This document shows, piece by piece, positions 1 to 9,488 of a stretch of 24,392 bases of DNA. Source of the DNA: an uncultured beta proteobacterium (lineage in GTDB: Bacteria; Pseudomonadota; Gammaproteobacteria; Burkholderiales; Burkholderiaceae); NCBI GenBank assembly GCA_903892315.1, contig CAITHY010000122.1, positions 1-24,392 of the forward strand. Direction: 5' to 3'. Position 1 is the stretch's first letter, and the number at the start of each line of letters is the position of its first letter. The translations under genes and the position numbers were made by a program. The notes under the pieces are model-generated. The model had not been told where the DNA came from, searched no databases, and saw only the letters and a list, made by a program, of their open reading frames with translations.

Positions 1-2603
1 AACAAGAAGAGTTGCGAGTTGCCATCGTTGATGGTCAAAAACTCATTGATATCGATATCGAAGCTGCCGGCCGTGAACAACGCAAAGGCAATATCTACAA
101 AGGTGTCATTACCCGCATTGAACCTTCCCTTGAGGCCTGCTTTGTTAATTACGGCGAAGAGCGTCATGGCTTTTTGCCATTTAAGGAAGTGGCTCGCAGT
201 TACTTTAAAGAAGGTATCGACGTCCGTAATGCTTCCATCAAGGATGCCTTACGCGAAGGTCAAGAAATCATTGTTCAAGTAGAAAAAGAGGAGCGCGGCC
301 AAAAAGGCGCGGCCCTCACATCCTTTGTCTCCTTGGCAGGCCGTTATTTGGTTCTCATGCCAAATAACCCACGTGGAGGTGGTGTTTCCCGCCGTATTGA
401 AGGCGAAGACCGTCAAGAACTCCGCGAAGCGATGGCCCAATTAGAAGTAGCAGATGGCATGAGCATCATTGCTCGTACCGCTGGTATTGGTCGCGACGCC
501 ACTGAATTGCAGTGGGACTTAAGCTATCTCATGCAGTTGTGGAAAGCGATTGATGAAGCTGCTAAAGGCAACTCCGCTCCATTGCTTATCTACCTTGAAT
601 CTAGCTTAGTGATTCGCGCGATCCGTGATTACTTCCAGCCTGATATTGGCGAGATCCTCATCGATACCGATGACATCTACGAACAGGCTGCAGCATTTAT
701 GTCTGTTGTGATGCCCGACAATTTGCCGCGAGTAAAGCGCTATCAAGATGATGTGCCTTTGTTTTCTCGCTTCCAAATTGAGCATCAAATTGAAACCGCC
801 TACTCACGTACTGTGCCATTGCCATCTGGCGGCGCAATCGTGATCGACCACACTGAGGCCTTGGTTTCGGTAGACGTCAACTCAGCACGCGCAACCCGTG
901 GTTCCGATATTGAAGAGACTGCAACTCGTACCAATTTAGAAGCTGCCGATGAAATCGCCCGTCAAGCGCGTTTGCGTGACTTAGGTGGCTTGATCGTGAT
1001 CGACTTCATTGATATGGAATCGAGCAAAGCTCAGAAAGACGTTGAGAACCGCTTACGCGATGCTCTGCGTCATGACCGTGCTCGGGTTCAGATGGGCAAG
1101 ATCTCCAAGTTTGGCTTAATGGAAATGTCCCGTCAGCGCTTGCGCCCTGCATTGTCTGAAGGTAGCCATGTAACCTGCCCACGTTGTAACGGCACTGGCC
1201 ACATTCGCGATACCGAATCTTCTGCATTGCAAGTTCTGCGCATCATCCAAGAAGAGGCAATGAAGGAAAACACCGCCGCGATTCATACACAGGTACCAGT
1301 CGAAGTGGCTGCCTTCCTGTTGAATGAAAAACGTGCTGAAGTCATCAAGATCGAGACTCGCTTCAAAGTGAACGTCTTGATGGTTCCTAATAAGCATTTA
1401 GAAACCCCACACTACAAGCTTGAGCGTTTGCGCCATGATGACCCACGTCTGGACGATCAAAAAGCTAGCTACGTAATGGCGGAAGAAGCTGCTCGCGAAC
1501 TCGAGACCGATACCACTGTAAGCCGCAAGGATGCAGATGTAAAAGTGCGCCCAGAAGCGGCAGTTAAAGGCATTACACCAACTCAACCTGCGCCAGTTAG
1601 TCAGCCACGTCCTGCACGTACTGAAACAGTAGCAGCCGAAAGTTCTAGTGGATTCTTTGGATTTATTAAGAAGCTTTTCGCCTCGGCTCCAGCAGTTGAA
1701 GAGAAGCCTGCACCAAGCAATCCACGGGGCCGTAATCAAGGTCGTAATGGCAATGATCGCAATCGCGGTCGCAACCGTCGTGGCGAGCGTACCGAGCGCC
1801 CAGCAGCTAGTGCAGCTGAAGGCACTCCGGTAGAAGGCACCAACAATAATCGCAACCGCAATAGCCGTAACGGTAACCGCAATCAAGGCAATCAAAATGG
1901 TCCAAAGCCAGAACGTCAAGATGCGAATCGCAATCAAGCCAATCTGGCAGCAGTAACTCCAGCAACGGAAGCAGCTCCTGGTAGCGAAACTACTCCAGGT
2001 GCTGATGGCGAAGAGCGTCGTGGTCGTGGTCGCAATCGTCGTGGTCGTGGTCGTGGTCAACGTGGCGAGCGCGCAGAAGGTGGCAGCGAAGCTACTAATG
2101 CAGCAGCAACTGCTACGTCAGCAAGTCCGTTTGCAGGACCTCCTGTAGGAATGGCTGGCGCATCTGCAAGCATGCCAATTCAGAATCTCGCGAACAGCTT
2201 TGGTAACGCAAAGCCTGCAGCTGCGAAACAAGAAAGGCAAGAACGCGCACCACGTGCTCCACGTCAATCAAATCGTCCTGCACAAAACGCTGCTCCTACT
2301 CCTGCATCTGCTCCAGCTCCAGTGGCTGTTGCTGCCGCTCCGCTAGAGGTAATCACTAAGCCTGCACCAGAACTTCCTAAAGTTGCCTTCCAGGCACTTG
2401 AAGAAACTCCATTGCATAGCGTTGTGCAATCAGCAGGCATGATCTGGGTCGCTACTGACTCTTCAAAGCATGCTGATGCTCAAAGCCAGATTCAGGCAGA
2501 GCCAGTGGCTCATAACTTGGGCAGAGCGCCTAAACCGGCTGCTAGCCTTCCTGATGGCCCGATGGTTTTAGTAGAAACCGGCGGCCAAGAAAAAACGGTT
2601 TAA
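1..2603 (+). CDS. rne: Ribonuclease E, 5' end cut by window edge
   Basis: Endoribonuclease that starts mRNA decay and processes rRNA and tRNA precursors, and scaffolds the degradosome. The frame is open back to the first full codon at base 3 (QEEL...), so the true start lies outside; by comparison with E. coli RNase E about 14 residues are missing. Counting from the codon at base 12, an S1-type RNA-binding stretch lies near residues 25-60 (GNIYKGVITRIEPSLEACF). Next come the DNase I-like catalytic part with Asp in SVDVNS (about 288) and in VIDFIDM, and the zinc-link CPRC at 389-392. From about residue 500 the protein becomes a low-complexity tail rich in Arg, Asn, Gln, Ala and Pro, with several NRNR and RGRG runs, as expected for the unstructured RNA- and partner-binding region. 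The stop is TAA at 2601. The catalytic half is unambiguous. Confidence 0.97.
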   Translation, partial: QEELRVAIVDGQKLIDIDIEAAGREQRKGNIYKGVITRIEPSLEACFVNYGEERHGFLPFKEVARSYFKEGIDVRNASIKDALREGQEIIVQVEKEERGQKGAALTSFVSLAGRYLVLMPNNPRGGGVSRRIEGEDRQELREAMAQLEVADGMSIIARTAGIGRDATELQWDLSYLMQLWKAIDEAAKGNSAPLLIYLESSLVIRAIRDYFQPDIGEILIDTDDIYEQAAAFMSVVMPDNLPRVKRYQDDVPLFSRFQIEHQIETAYSRTVPLPSGGAIVIDHTEALVSVDVNSARATRGSDIEETATRTNLEAADEIARQARLRDLGGLIVIDFIDMESSKAQKDVENRLRDALRHDRARVQMGKISKFGLMEMSRQRLRPALSEGSHVTCPRCNGTGHIRDTESSALQVLRIIQEEAMKENTAAIHTQVPVEVAAFLLNEKRAEVIKIETRFKVNVLMVPNKHLETPHYKLERLRHDDPRLDDQKASYVMAEEAARELETDTTVSRKDADVKVRPEAAVKGITPTQPAPVSQPRPARTETVAAESSSGFFGFIKKLFASAPAVEEKPAPSNPRGRNQGRNGNDRNRGRNRRGERTERPAASAAEGTPVEGTNNNRNRNSRNGNRNQGNQNGPKPERQDANRNQANLAAVTPATEAAPGSETTPGADGEERRGRGRNRRGRGRGQRGERAEGGSEATNAAATATSASPFAGPPVGMAGASASMPIQNLANSFGNAKPAAAKQERQERAPRAPRQSNRPAQNAAPTPASAPAPVAVAAAPLEVITKPAPELPKVAFQALEETPLHSVVQSAGMIWVATDSSKHADAQSQIQAEPVAHNLGRAPKPAASLPDGPMVLVETGGQEKTV

Positions 2604-2627
2604 CGCTTATTCAAACTTTTCTCCAGG

Positions 2628-2658
2628 CCGCCATTTATCCCAAAAGGATATTTGGCGG
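2628..2658 (+). terminator. Weak hairpin after rne
   Basis: An imperfect inverted repeat, CCGCCATTTATCC and GGATATTTGGCGG around a CAAAA loop, lies 25 bases after the rne stop and 38 before the moaA ATG. Two internal positions do not pair and only three T follow, so it may be a weak terminator or a processing hairpin rather than a firm transcript end. Confidence 0.35.
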
Positions 2659-2696
2659 TTTGGCAGAAACCCTGTTTCACAGCCATAATTGAGAGC

Positions 2697-3824
2697 ATGG
2701 TTGAAAAAGTAAACTCCAAGGTAATTCCGATACGCATTGATGAAGGCAAAGGCCTGATGCCGTCTATTGGCACCCAACTCATCACGCCACATGGTCATAC
2801 CAAAGACACTCGGGATCGCACCCTAAGAGATCTTCGCATCTCCGTGACCGATCGTTGTAACTTTCGCTGCACTTATTGCATGCCTAAAGAAGTATTCGAC
2901 CAAAACTATCCCTACTTAGCTCATAAAGAATTACTGAGCTTTGAAGAAATCGCACGCCTTACCTCCATCTTTGCCACATTAGGCGTTGAAAAAATTAGGC
3001 TGACTGGTGGCGAACCTTTGCTACGCAAGAACTTAGAAGTACTGATTGAGATGTTGGCCAAAGTACGCACGCCACAAGATAAAGCATTGGACCTCACCCT
3101 TACTACCAACGGTAGCATCTTGCGCAAGAAAGCTACTGCACTAAAAGCAGCTGGCCTACAAAGACTGACAGTCAGCCTCGATGGTCTAGATGACGCTATC
3201 TTCAAAAAAATGAATGATGTTGACTTCCCAGTTGCCGATGTACTCGATGGAATTGCCGCAGCACAAGAAGCAGGCTTCCAAAACATCAAAGTCAATATGG
3301 TAGTGAAAAAAGGTACCAACGATCATGAGATTGTTGCGATGGCCAAACACTTTAAAGGCAGTGGCGTCATTCTGCGCTTTATTGAATTTATGGATGTGGG
3401 TAGCTCTAATGGCTGGAATATGGAACAAGTACTTCCGTCCAAAGAAGTCATTGCCAGAATTCATGAAGCTTTTCCTTTGGAGCCGGTTGAGGCTAATTAC
3501 ACTGGAGAGGTCGCACAGCGCTGGCGTTATGTTGATGGCTCAGGCGAGATTGGTGTGATCTCTAGTGTTACGCAGACCTTCTGCCACGAATGCTCTAGAG
3601 CTCGCATCTCAACTGATGGACAGATGTATCTCTGCCTCTTTGCCAATGAGGGTTTTGACTTCAAAACTTTATTGCGCTCAGGTAAGAGTGATTTAGAAAT
3701 CGCCAATGCAGTAATGAATACCTGGGCAACTCGCGACGATCACTACTCAGAAATTCGAGGCTCGTATCATGCGAACCTACCATCTAGCAACCGTAAGGTT
3801 GAAATGTCTTATATTGGTGGTTAA
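2697..3824 (+). CDS. moaA: GTP 3',8-cyclase MoaA
   Basis: Radical SAM enzyme for the first step of molybdenum cofactor synthesis, turning GTP into the cyclic precursor that MoaC makes into cPMP. The 375-residue protein has the radical SAM CxxxCxxC at C54, C58 and C61 (CNFRCTYC). It also has the [10 protein letters not shown]-adenosylmethionine motif, a second cluster site at C296, C299 and C313 (FCHECSRAR...CLF), and the terminal Gly-Gly typical of MoaA. I chose ATG 2697. The frame runs further upstream only to a TTG, which would add residues unlike the family. The stop overlaps the mobA start by one base (TAATG), so moaA-mobA-moeA is translationally linked. MoaC, MoaD and MoaE are not in the window. 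Confidence 0.96.
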   Translation: MVEKVNSKVIPIRIDEGKGLMPSIGTQLITPHGHTKDTRDRTLRDLRISVTDRCNFRCTYCMPKEVFDQNYPYLAHKELLSFEEIARLTSIFATLGVEKIRLTGGEPLLRKNLEVLIEMLAKVRTPQDKALDLTLTTNGSILRKKATALKAAGLQRLTVSLDGLDDAIFKKMNDVDFPVADVLDGIAAAQEAGFQNIKVNMVVKKGTNDHEIVAMAKHFKGSGVILRFIEFMDVGSSNGWNMEQVLPSKEVIARIHEAFPLEPVEANYTGEVAQRWRYVDGSGEIGVISSVTQTFCHECSRARISTDGQMYLCLFANEGFDFKTLLRSGKSDLEIANAVMNTWATRDDHYSEIRGSYHANLPSSNRKVEMSYIGG

Positions 3825-4429
3825 TGATTTCTACTAAAGATATCACTGCACTCATACTTGCTGGTGGACGTGCGCAACGCATGGGTGGTATTGATAAAGG
3901 ACTTATTCCTTTCCACGGCAAGCCACTCATTGAGTCAGCTATTACCAAGCTAAAGCCCCAAGTGCAAACCATTGTGATTAATGCCAATCGCAACATCACC
4001 AAGTATGCGAGTTATGGATATTCAGTGATCATGGATGAGGCGCCTGATTTTTCAGGGCCCCTGGCAGGCTTCTCTATAGGTCTAAAGACCTGCAAGACCT
4101 CTTATCTCCTGACCTCGCCTTGCGACTCACCCTTGCTACCCGACAACCTCGCTGAGTCATTGACTGCTGAGATGGAGCGTGGTGATTTTCAATTGGTGTA
4201 CGCCTCGACCAAAGAAGCAGATGGCAAGGTATGGGCGCAGCCTGTTTTTTGCCTCATGCGAAGTACCCTGCAAGATTCATTGAATCAATTTCTCCAAAAA
4301 GGAGATCTCAAAATTGATCGCTGGTTCAAAGAGTTACGTAGTAGCACCGTTATATTTGATGATCCCCAGGGTTTTGCCAATGTAAATACCCCTGAAGAGC
4401 TAAAGTCACTAGAAGACTTATCGAGATGA
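3824..4429 (+). CDS. mobA: Molybdenum cofactor guanylyltransferase MobA
   Basis: Transfers GMP from GTP to Mo-molybdopterin to give molybdopterin guanine dinucleotide, used by DMSO-reductase-family enzymes. The 201-residue Rossmann-like protein carries the N-terminal nucleotide-binding motif LAGGRAQRMGGIDKG (residues 12-26), the PCDSPLLP motif and a C-terminal FANVNTPEEL. The LAGG...RMGG...DKGL pattern favours the GTP-using MobA over the CTP-using MocA of the same superfamily, which the hydroxylase encoded further along would be expected to need. It overlaps moaA by one base and moeA by four (ATGA), which indicates one operon. Confidence 0.92.
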   Translation: MISTKDITALILAGGRAQRMGGIDKGLIPFHGKPLIESAITKLKPQVQTIVINANRNITKYASYGYSVIMDEAPDFSGPLAGFSIGLKTCKTSYLLTSPCDSPLLPDNLAESLTAEMERGDFQLVYASTKEADGKVWAQPVFCLMRSTLQDSLNQFLQKGDLKIDRWFKELRSSTVIFDDPQGFANVNTPEELKSLEDLSR

Positions 4430-5742
4430 GTCATTCCCCAAACCAAGCAATTCTATTAACTTCGTCGCTACATGTTGATAGCGCACGTAAGGCAATTGCT
4501 GCGTTAGTAGAAGATCTCATTCAAGAAGCTACAGTAATCAAAGATTCCGCAGACATTGAAACCGCCCCATTAGATCAGGCGATTAATCGGATCTTGGCGA
4601 CTGATTTACTTTCACCTATCGATGTGCCAGCTGCCGATAATTCTGCGATGGATGGTTATGCATTTGATGGCAAATGTCTTGATACAAGCAGTCCATCTAT
4701 CTCATTAAGAGTGGTTGGGACAGCACTTGCAGGCAAGCCCTTTGAAGGCAGTATTGGTCCCGGGGAATGCCTCAAGATCATGACCGGTGCACTGATGCCT
4801 ACTGGCTGCGATACCGTCATTCCGCAAGAATTCACAAATACCAAAGATGAGCTCACGATTGAATTTCCGCAAAATCAATTAAAGTCTGGCGAGAACCGAC
4901 GCTTACGTGGCGAGGATCTGCAACAGGGTAGACCTGCAATCGCTGCTGGTCGCATACTGCGCCCTTCTGATCTCGGTTTAGCTGCATCACTAGGCATTGC
5001 CTCTTTACCCGTCAGGCGCAAACTTAAAGTAGCCATTCTGTCTTCTGGCGATGAGTTGCGTGCGCTAGGCCAAGCATTGGATGCAGGCAGCATCTATGAC
5101 AGTAATCGCTATAGCCTTACTGGTTTGCTTAACCGCCTAAATATAGACATGATTGACTGCGGGATTGTGCGCGATGACCCCGCCTCTTTGAAGCAAGCCT
5201 TTATCGAAGCAGCCAGTAAAGCGGATGTATTGATTTCTTCTGGGGGCGTTTCAGTTGGCGAAGCGGATTTCACAAAACAGATCATGCAAGAGTTGGGCGA
5301 TGTCGGATTTTGGAAAATCGCTATGCGCCCAGGACGCCCCATGGCCTTTGGAGTTCTGAAGCCAATATCTGGAAAATCTAATGCTCGCAAAACCCTTTTC
5401 TTTGGTCTACCCGGGAATCCAGTAGCGGTCATGGTGACCTTCTATCAATTTGTCCGTGCAGCACTTCTGCAGCTCAATGGCGCTCATCAAACTGAACCGC
5501 CTCTTATCCAAGCTATTGCCGAAGCTCCCATTCGGAAAAAGCCAGGTCGCACAGAATTTCAGCGCGCCATTCTGGAGCGTAGAGCTGATGGCAAGCCAAT
5601 AGTGAGGCTGACTGGAAGCCAAGGTGCTGGAATTTTGCGCTCGATGAGCGAGGCCAATTGCTTTGTGATCCTAGGTCACGAACAGGGAAATGTTGCCGCT
5701 GGAGACTGGGTAGATATAGCACTTTTTGATGGACTGCTTTAA
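4426..5742 (+). CDS. moeA: Molybdopterin molybdenumtransferase MoeA
   Basis: Inserts molybdenum into adenylylated molybdopterin, the last step giving active Mo-MPT. The 438 residues include the conserved AADNSAMDGYAF near residue 67, the EDLQQG stretch, SSGDEL near 205, the molybdopterin-binding SSGGVSVGEADF and the GLPGNPVAVMVTF motif. It ends with the usual beta-rich C-terminal domain (LTGSQGAGILRSM). Length is close to the family norm of about 400-420, with a slightly long N-terminus before the conserved PLDQA region. Its ATG overlaps the mobA stop (ATGA). Confidence 0.95.
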   Translation: MSHSPNQAILLTSSLHVDSARKAIAALVEDLIQEATVIKDSADIETAPLDQAINRILATDLLSPIDVPAADNSAMDGYAFDGKCLDTSSPSISLRVVGTALAGKPFEGSIGPGECLKIMTGALMPTGCDTVIPQEFTNTKDELTIEFPQNQLKSGENRRLRGEDLQQGRPAIAAGRILRPSDLGLAASLGIASLPVRRKLKVAILSSGDELRALGQALDAGSIYDSNRYSLTGLLNRLNIDMIDCGIVRDDPASLKQAFIEAASKADVLISSGGVSVGEADFTKQIMQELGDVGFWKIAMRPGRPMAFGVLKPISGKSNARKTLFFGLPGNPVAVMVTFYQFVRAALLQLNGAHQTEPPLIQAIAEAPIRKKPGRTEFQRAILERRADGKPIVRLTGSQGAGILRSMSEANCFVILGHEQGNVAAGDWVDIALFDGLL

Positions 5743-5754
5743 GATTGCGTCATC

Positions 5755-6048
5755 ATGAAACTTACTAAAAAAGAGCTTGTCTTTCTCGACCCCATGCATA
5801 CCGCCAAAACCTTGGTTTTGGTTTATCTCTGCTTCTCTGTGCCGATCGTGTTGTTGGCCCTGTTTGTAGCCTTCATTCGGGATGGCGCTATTCCAGGGTT
5901 TACCGTGCTGTCTGCGCTCATTCTTAATGCCCTACTCGGCTTTGGATTACTGTGGATTGCCTGCAAAGTCTATAACTGGGTTGCTGGAAAATTCGGTGGC
6001 ATTGAATTGGCATTGCGCGAATTGCCAGAAGAGATTGATGCTGAGTAA
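5755..6048 (+). CDS. Small two-helix membrane protein, function unknown
   Basis: I do not recognise this 97-residue protein. It has a short charged N-terminus (MKLTKKEL) and two clear hydrophobic segments at about residues 19-41 and 48-72. These are joined by a short loop (IRDGAIPG), and an acidic C-terminal tail (ELPEEIDAE) follows. The layout is that of a small inner-membrane hairpin protein. It starts 12 bases after moeA and is followed 32 bases later by a strong terminator, so it is probably the last gene of the molybdenum cofactor operon. Nothing visible binds metal: the two cysteines (26 and 70) lie inside the membrane segments. A role in molybdenum metabolism is only a guess from position. 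Confidence 0.75.
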   Translation: MKLTKKELVFLDPMHTAKTLVLVYLCFSVPIVLLALFVAFIRDGAIPGFTVLSALILNALLGFGLLWIACKVYNWVAGKFGGIELALRELPEEIDAE

Positions 6049-6080
6049 GTAACTCAAGATTCGAAGCTAAGCTTTAAGCG

Positions 6081-6113
6081 ATAAAGCCGAGCAATGCTCG
6101 GCTTTATTTTTTA
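6081..6113 (+). terminator. Rho-independent terminator closing the moa-moe operon
   Basis: A perfect 12-bp stem (ATAAAGCCGAGC and GCTCGGCTTTAT) around an AAT loop is followed by a T-rich run on the + strand. It sits between the small membrane protein gene and the convergent dehydrogenase gene. It may also serve the leftward gene, though its T-run on that side is poorer. Confidence 0.88.
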
Positions 6114-7127
6114 CTAAGGTTTATAGACTTCTACATTAATCAGGCTAGGGGGTTTTTTTCCATCCAGCGCTGCACGTAAATTATCTACCGCCAAATCCAC
6201 CATTGCTCTACGTGTTTTTTCTGTGGCGCTAGCAATGTGTGGAGCAAGCACCACATTGCTCAATTTCAATAGCTCGGGATGTACTTTAGGCTCCCCTTCG
6301 AACACGTCTAAGCCGGCCGCAAAGATTCTTTTCTCCTTGAGAGCTTGAGCTAGCGCCGCATCATCCACAATACCCCCGCGGGCAATATTTACCAGGGTTG
6401 CAGTCGGCTTCATGAGTGCAATTTCTTTAGCGCCAATCGTATGATGACTCTCTACACTATAAGGTAACACTAGAACTACGTGATCGGCGGTGCGAAGTAA
6501 TACTTCTTTGGAAACATATTTAGCACCGCACGCCTTTTCATCGGCCTCAGATAAATGACTGCGATTGTGATAAATCACATTCATTCCAAAACCTAAAGCA
6601 CGCTTAGCAATTCCTTGACCAATACGTCCCATACCAATAATACCCACTGTGCTGTGATGCAAATCCATACCAAGGGGATTGTTCATAATCGACCACTTGT
6701 CCCACTGACCTGCACGCACCCAATGCTCGGATTCGGTAATACGTCTTGCGGTTGCCATCAATAAAGCAAAACCAAAATCTGCTGTTGTGTCGGTCAAAAC
6801 ATCTGGTGTATTGGTTGCCATTACTCCAGCAGCAGTCATTGCCAGCACATCAAAATTGTTATATCCGACAGAAATATTGGCCACCACCTTTAAATCTGTT
6901 GCATGAGCTAGCGCGTCGGCATCAATTCTTTCGCTACCCGCGACTAAAGCCCCTACAACCCCAGAGAGTTCTTTTTGCAACTCTTCGGGAGTAAAAATCC
7001 TATCTTCTTGATTGGACCGAACCTCATAAGACTCCTCCAATTTGGCCAAAGCCTCTGGGAAAATGGCTCTTGCAACCAGGATTCTGGGTTTTTGCTTGCT
7101 AGCATGGGTATTTGACTGGGTATTCAT
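6114..7127 (-). CDS. D-isomer-specific 2-hydroxyacid dehydrogenase, glyoxylate/hydroxypyruvate reductase type
   Basis: Reduces 2-keto acids such as glyoxylate, hydroxypyruvate or 2-ketogluconate to D-hydroxy acids; cytosolic. The 337 residues show the split catalytic domain around a Rossmann fold with GMGRIG (165-170). The catalytic triad is Arg250 (NIARGG), Glu279 (DVFEGEP) and His297 (APHIAS). The dinucleotide loop reads HNRS (residues 187-190); an Arg after the second beta strand usually means NADPH preference. The closest well-known relatives are GhrB-like reductases, but the substrate cannot be fixed from sequence. It stands alone, transcribed away from fdxA and converging on the cofactor operon. 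The first 13 residues are a loose tail before PRILVARA, so a later start is possible. Confidence 0.9.
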   Translation of the reverse strand: MNTQSNTHASKQKPRILVARAIFPEALAKLEESYEVRSNQEDRIFTPEELQKELSGVVGALVAGSERIDADALAHATDLKVVANISVGYNNFDVLAMTAAGVMATNTPDVLTDTTADFGFALLMATARRITESEHWVRAGQWDKWSIMNNPLGMDLHHSTVGIIGMGRIGQGIAKRALGFGMNVIYHNRSHLSEADEKACGAKYVSKEVLLRTADHVVLVLPYSVESHHTIGAKEIALMKPTATLVNIARGGIVDDAALAQALKEKRIFAAGLDVFEGEPKVHPELLKLSNVVLAPHIASATEKTRRAMVDLAVDNLRAALDGKKPPSLINVEVYKP

Positions 7128-7246
7128 AGTAGGAACTTTACCTCAACTAAAAAGACCGATTCGCCTGAAAAATAGGCTATTTCAGCTAAAATTGAGCTTT
7201 TATAACTTAGCACCCGGCTTTTTGGGGCTCTTGAAACAAAACTGCC

Positions 7247-7570
7247 ATGACTTACGTTGTTACCGAAGCTTGTATCCGTTGCAAATACACTGATTGTGTT
7301 GATGTTTGCCCAGTTGACTGCTTTCGCGAAGGTCCTAATTTTTTAGTGATCGATCCAGATGAATGCATTGACTGCGCAGTTTGCGTCCCCGAGTGCCCAG
7401 TGAATGCAATTTATGCTGAAGACGACGTGCCCGGCGATCAACAAGCATTTATCAAACTCAATGCTGAGCTCTCTCCTTCCTGGACTTCGATCACCAAGTC
7501 TAAAGCAGCCCTTCCAGATGCTGAAGAGTGGAAAGACGTTAAAAACAAACTTGATCAGCTAGTAAAGTAA
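7247..7570 (+). CDS. fdxA: Seven-iron ferredoxin FdxA
   Basis: Small electron carrier with one 3Fe-4S and one 4Fe-4S cluster. Its 107 residues match the FdxA family in length. The N-terminal half carries [19 protein letters not shown], with the extra cysteine spacing of the 7Fe type, and then [18 protein letters not shown] cysteine-free C-terminal extension (LSPSWTSI...) follows, as in Azotobacter-type ferredoxin. It lies just ahead of a ferredoxin reductase gene on the same strand with a 20-base gap, so the two probably form a redox pair. Confidence 0.95.
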   Translation: MTYVVTEACIRCKYTDCVDVCPVDCFREGPNFLVIDPDECIDCAVCVPECPVNAIYAEDDVPGDQQAFIKLNAELSPSWTSITKSKAALPDAEEWKDVKNKLDQLVK

Positions 7571-7590
7571 TTTTCTAGCCAAAGAAATTT

Positions 7591-8637
7591 GTGTTGAATA
7601 CACCTATAGAAACCGATGCCGTCATCATTGGCGCCGGTCCTGTGGGTCTCTTTCAGGTTTTTGAATTAGGGCTCTTAGAAATCAAAGCGCATGTCATTGA
7701 TTCGCTGCCAGAAGTTGGCGGTCAATGCATCGAACTTTATCCAGATAAACCCATTTACGATATCCCTGCTATCCCTGTTTGCACAGGACGCGAACTGACT
7801 AATAATTTACTAAAACAAATTGAACCGTTTGGCGCTCAATTTCATTTGAGTCAAGAAGTCACGAAGCTTGAACCCCAGGCTGATGGCCGCTTTCTGATTA
7901 GCACCTCCCTCAATCATCATTTCCTAAGCAGAACCGTATTTATTGCCGGCGGTGTTGGGGCCTTTCAGCCCCGCACCATGAACCTTGAAGGCATAGATGC
8001 CTTTGTGGGAAAACAAGTTTTCTATCAGATCAAAAATCCTGAGCGATTTATAAACAAGAGAGTGGTGATTTGTGGTGGTGGTGATGCAGCTCTAGATTGG
8101 GCAATTCATTTTTCTGATATTGCCTCTAGTGTTACCTTGATTCATCGTCGCGATGACTTTAAGGCTGCGCCAAAATCTATTGCCAAAATGCGTGAGCTTT
8201 GCACCAATCAGCAGATGAATCTGCTCATCGGACAAGTGACCGGCTACGAGGTGAAAGACGATCAACTGACTGAAATTGCCTTCATCGATATTGATGGCGA
8301 ATCAAAATATATTCCCCTGGATGACCTCTTGGTGTTTTATGGGCTCTCACCCAAATTAGGTCCGATTGCCGAATGGGGTTTAAATATCGACCGCAAACAA
8401 ATCTGCGTTGATACTGGAAAATTTCAAACTAGCATTCCTGGGATTTATGCCGTTGGTGATATTAATGTCTACCCAGGCAAGAAAAAGCTCATACTTTCCG
8501 GCTTCCATGAGGCTGCTCTAGCTGCCTTTGCGGCTGCTGAGCATCTAAACCCCGATAAACAGATTCAGCTCCAGTACACAACTACCTCTCCGAAGCTGCA
8601 CAAGGCCTTGGGAGTAAAGTCGCCCACATTCGAGTAA
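7591..8637 (+). CDS. Ferredoxin--NADP+ reductase, thioredoxin-reductase-like
   Basis: Flavoenzyme that passes electrons between NADPH and ferredoxin. The 348 residues have an FAD-binding GAGPVG (14-19) and the family-specific [19 protein letters not shown] stretch. A second NADPH-binding [11 protein letters not shown] lies near residue 160, and a C-terminal AVGDI...[15 protein letters not shown] completes the FAD site. It lacks the CxxC redox pair of true thioredoxin reductases, which places it with the TrxR-like ferredoxin reductases (YumC type). Its start is a GTG at 7591, with an adjacent TTG as alternative; no ATG fits. It sits 20 bases after fdxA. Confidence 0.92.
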   Translation: MLNTPIETDAVIIGAGPVGLFQVFELGLLEIKAHVIDSLPEVGGQCIELYPDKPIYDIPAIPVCTGRELTNNLLKQIEPFGAQFHLSQEVTKLEPQADGRFLISTSLNHHFLSRTVFIAGGVGAFQPRTMNLEGIDAFVGKQVFYQIKNPERFINKRVVICGGGDAALDWAIHFSDIASSVTLIHRRDDFKAAPKSIAKMRELCTNQQMNLLIGQVTGYEVKDDQLTEIAFIDIDGESKYIPLDDLLVFYGLSPKLGPIAEWGLNIDRKQICVDTGKFQTSIPGIYAVGDINVYPGKKKLILSGFHEAALAAFAAAEHLNPDKQIQLQYTTTSPKLHKALGVKSPTFE

Positions 8638-8682
8638 GCTATCCTTAATTCGTTAATACATCACCACTTTTAGCCAATATAT

Positions 8683-9477
8683 ATGCGTCAATATCACGAT
8701 CTCATGAAAGAAGTCCTCGCCAAGGGAGTTCAAAAGTCTGACAGAACTGGAACTGGCACCGTCTCCGTATTTGGGCACCAGATGCGCTTTAACTTGGCTG
8801 ATGGCTTTCCTATGGTGACCACCAAGAAGCTTCACTTAAAGTCAATCATCTATGAATTACTCTGGTTCCTTAAAGGCAGCACGGATAATAACTGGCTGAA
8901 AGAGCGCGGCGTATCCATCTGGAATGAATGGGCAGCACCCGATGGGGATTTAGGCCCCATCTATGGCTATCAGTGGCGTTCATGGCCTGCACCGAATGGT
9001 CAACATATTGATCAAATCTCTGAAGTGGTTGAGACAATTAAGAAGAATCCAGACTCACGTCGCATGATTGTTTCTGCGTGGAACGTGGCTGATATTCCTC
9101 GTATGGCTTTAGCACCTTGTCATGCCTTCTTTCAGTTTTACGTAGCAGATGGCAAGTTGTCATGTCAACTTTATCAACGTAGTGCCGATATCTTCTTGGG
9201 TGTGCCATTTAATATTGCTAGCTATGCATTGTTAACCCATATGATGGCGCAACAATGTAATTTAGAAGTGGGTGACTTTATTTGGACTGGCGGCGACTGC
9301 CACTTGTATAGCAACCATCTTGAACAAGTAGAACTCCAGCTATCCAGGGACTTCTTTCCTTTACCTAAGCTGAATATTTTGCGTAAGCCTGATTCATTTT
9401 TTGATTACGAGTTTGAAGACTTCGAAATCATCGGCTATGAATCCCATCCTCACATTAAAGCTCCTGTAGCTATTTAA
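8683..9477 (+). CDS. thyA: Thymidylate synthase
   Basis: Methylates dUMP to dTMP with methylenetetrahydrofolate, releasing dihydrofolate. At 264 residues it has the same length as E. coli ThyA. The nucleophile is Cys146 in [13 protein letters not shown]. The N-terminal SDRTGTGT phosphate-binding loop, [23 protein letters not shown] and the C-terminal [10 protein letters not shown] end are all intact. The folA gene starts 11 bases downstream, so the enzyme that makes dihydrofolate and the one that recycles it are co-encoded. The short gap from the reductase gene upstream (45 bases) leaves open whether thyA has its own promoter. Confidence 0.98.
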   Translation: MRQYHDLMKEVLAKGVQKSDRTGTGTVSVFGHQMRFNLADGFPMVTTKKLHLKSIIYELLWFLKGSTDNNWLKERGVSIWNEWAAPDGDLGPIYGYQWRSWPAPNGQHIDQISEVVETIKKNPDSRRMIVSAWNVADIPRMALAPCHAFFQFYVADGKLSCQLYQRSADIFLGVPFNIASYALLTHMMAQQCNLEVGDFIWTGGDCHLYSNHLEQVELQLSRDFFPLPKLNILRKPDSFFDYEFEDFEIIGYESHPHIKAPVAI

Positions 9478-9488
9478 AAATCGCACTC

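Noticed and set aside
1398..2060. Long leftward open frame of 220 codons inside rne, rich in Thr and Ile
   Set aside because: It is antisense to the Arg/Asn-rich repeat-like tail of RNase E; the odd composition mirrors that codon bias and there is no ribosome site or family match.
1738..2070. Repeated GGTCGTGG and CGCAATCG units in the rne tail as a DNA repeat array
   Set aside because: Unit length varies and they encode Arg/Gly/Asn runs of the protein tail, so this is low-complexity coding sequence.
2604..2696. Molybdenum cofactor riboswitch before moaA
   Set aside because: The gap is only 93 bases and holds one imperfect hairpin, too short and simple for that RNA.
7161..7206. Imperfect inverted repeat (CTGAAA...TTTCAG) and a TATAAC before fdxA as promoter and operator
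   Set aside because: The repeat has a two-base bulge and no convincing -35 sits at proper spacing, so I do not annotate it.
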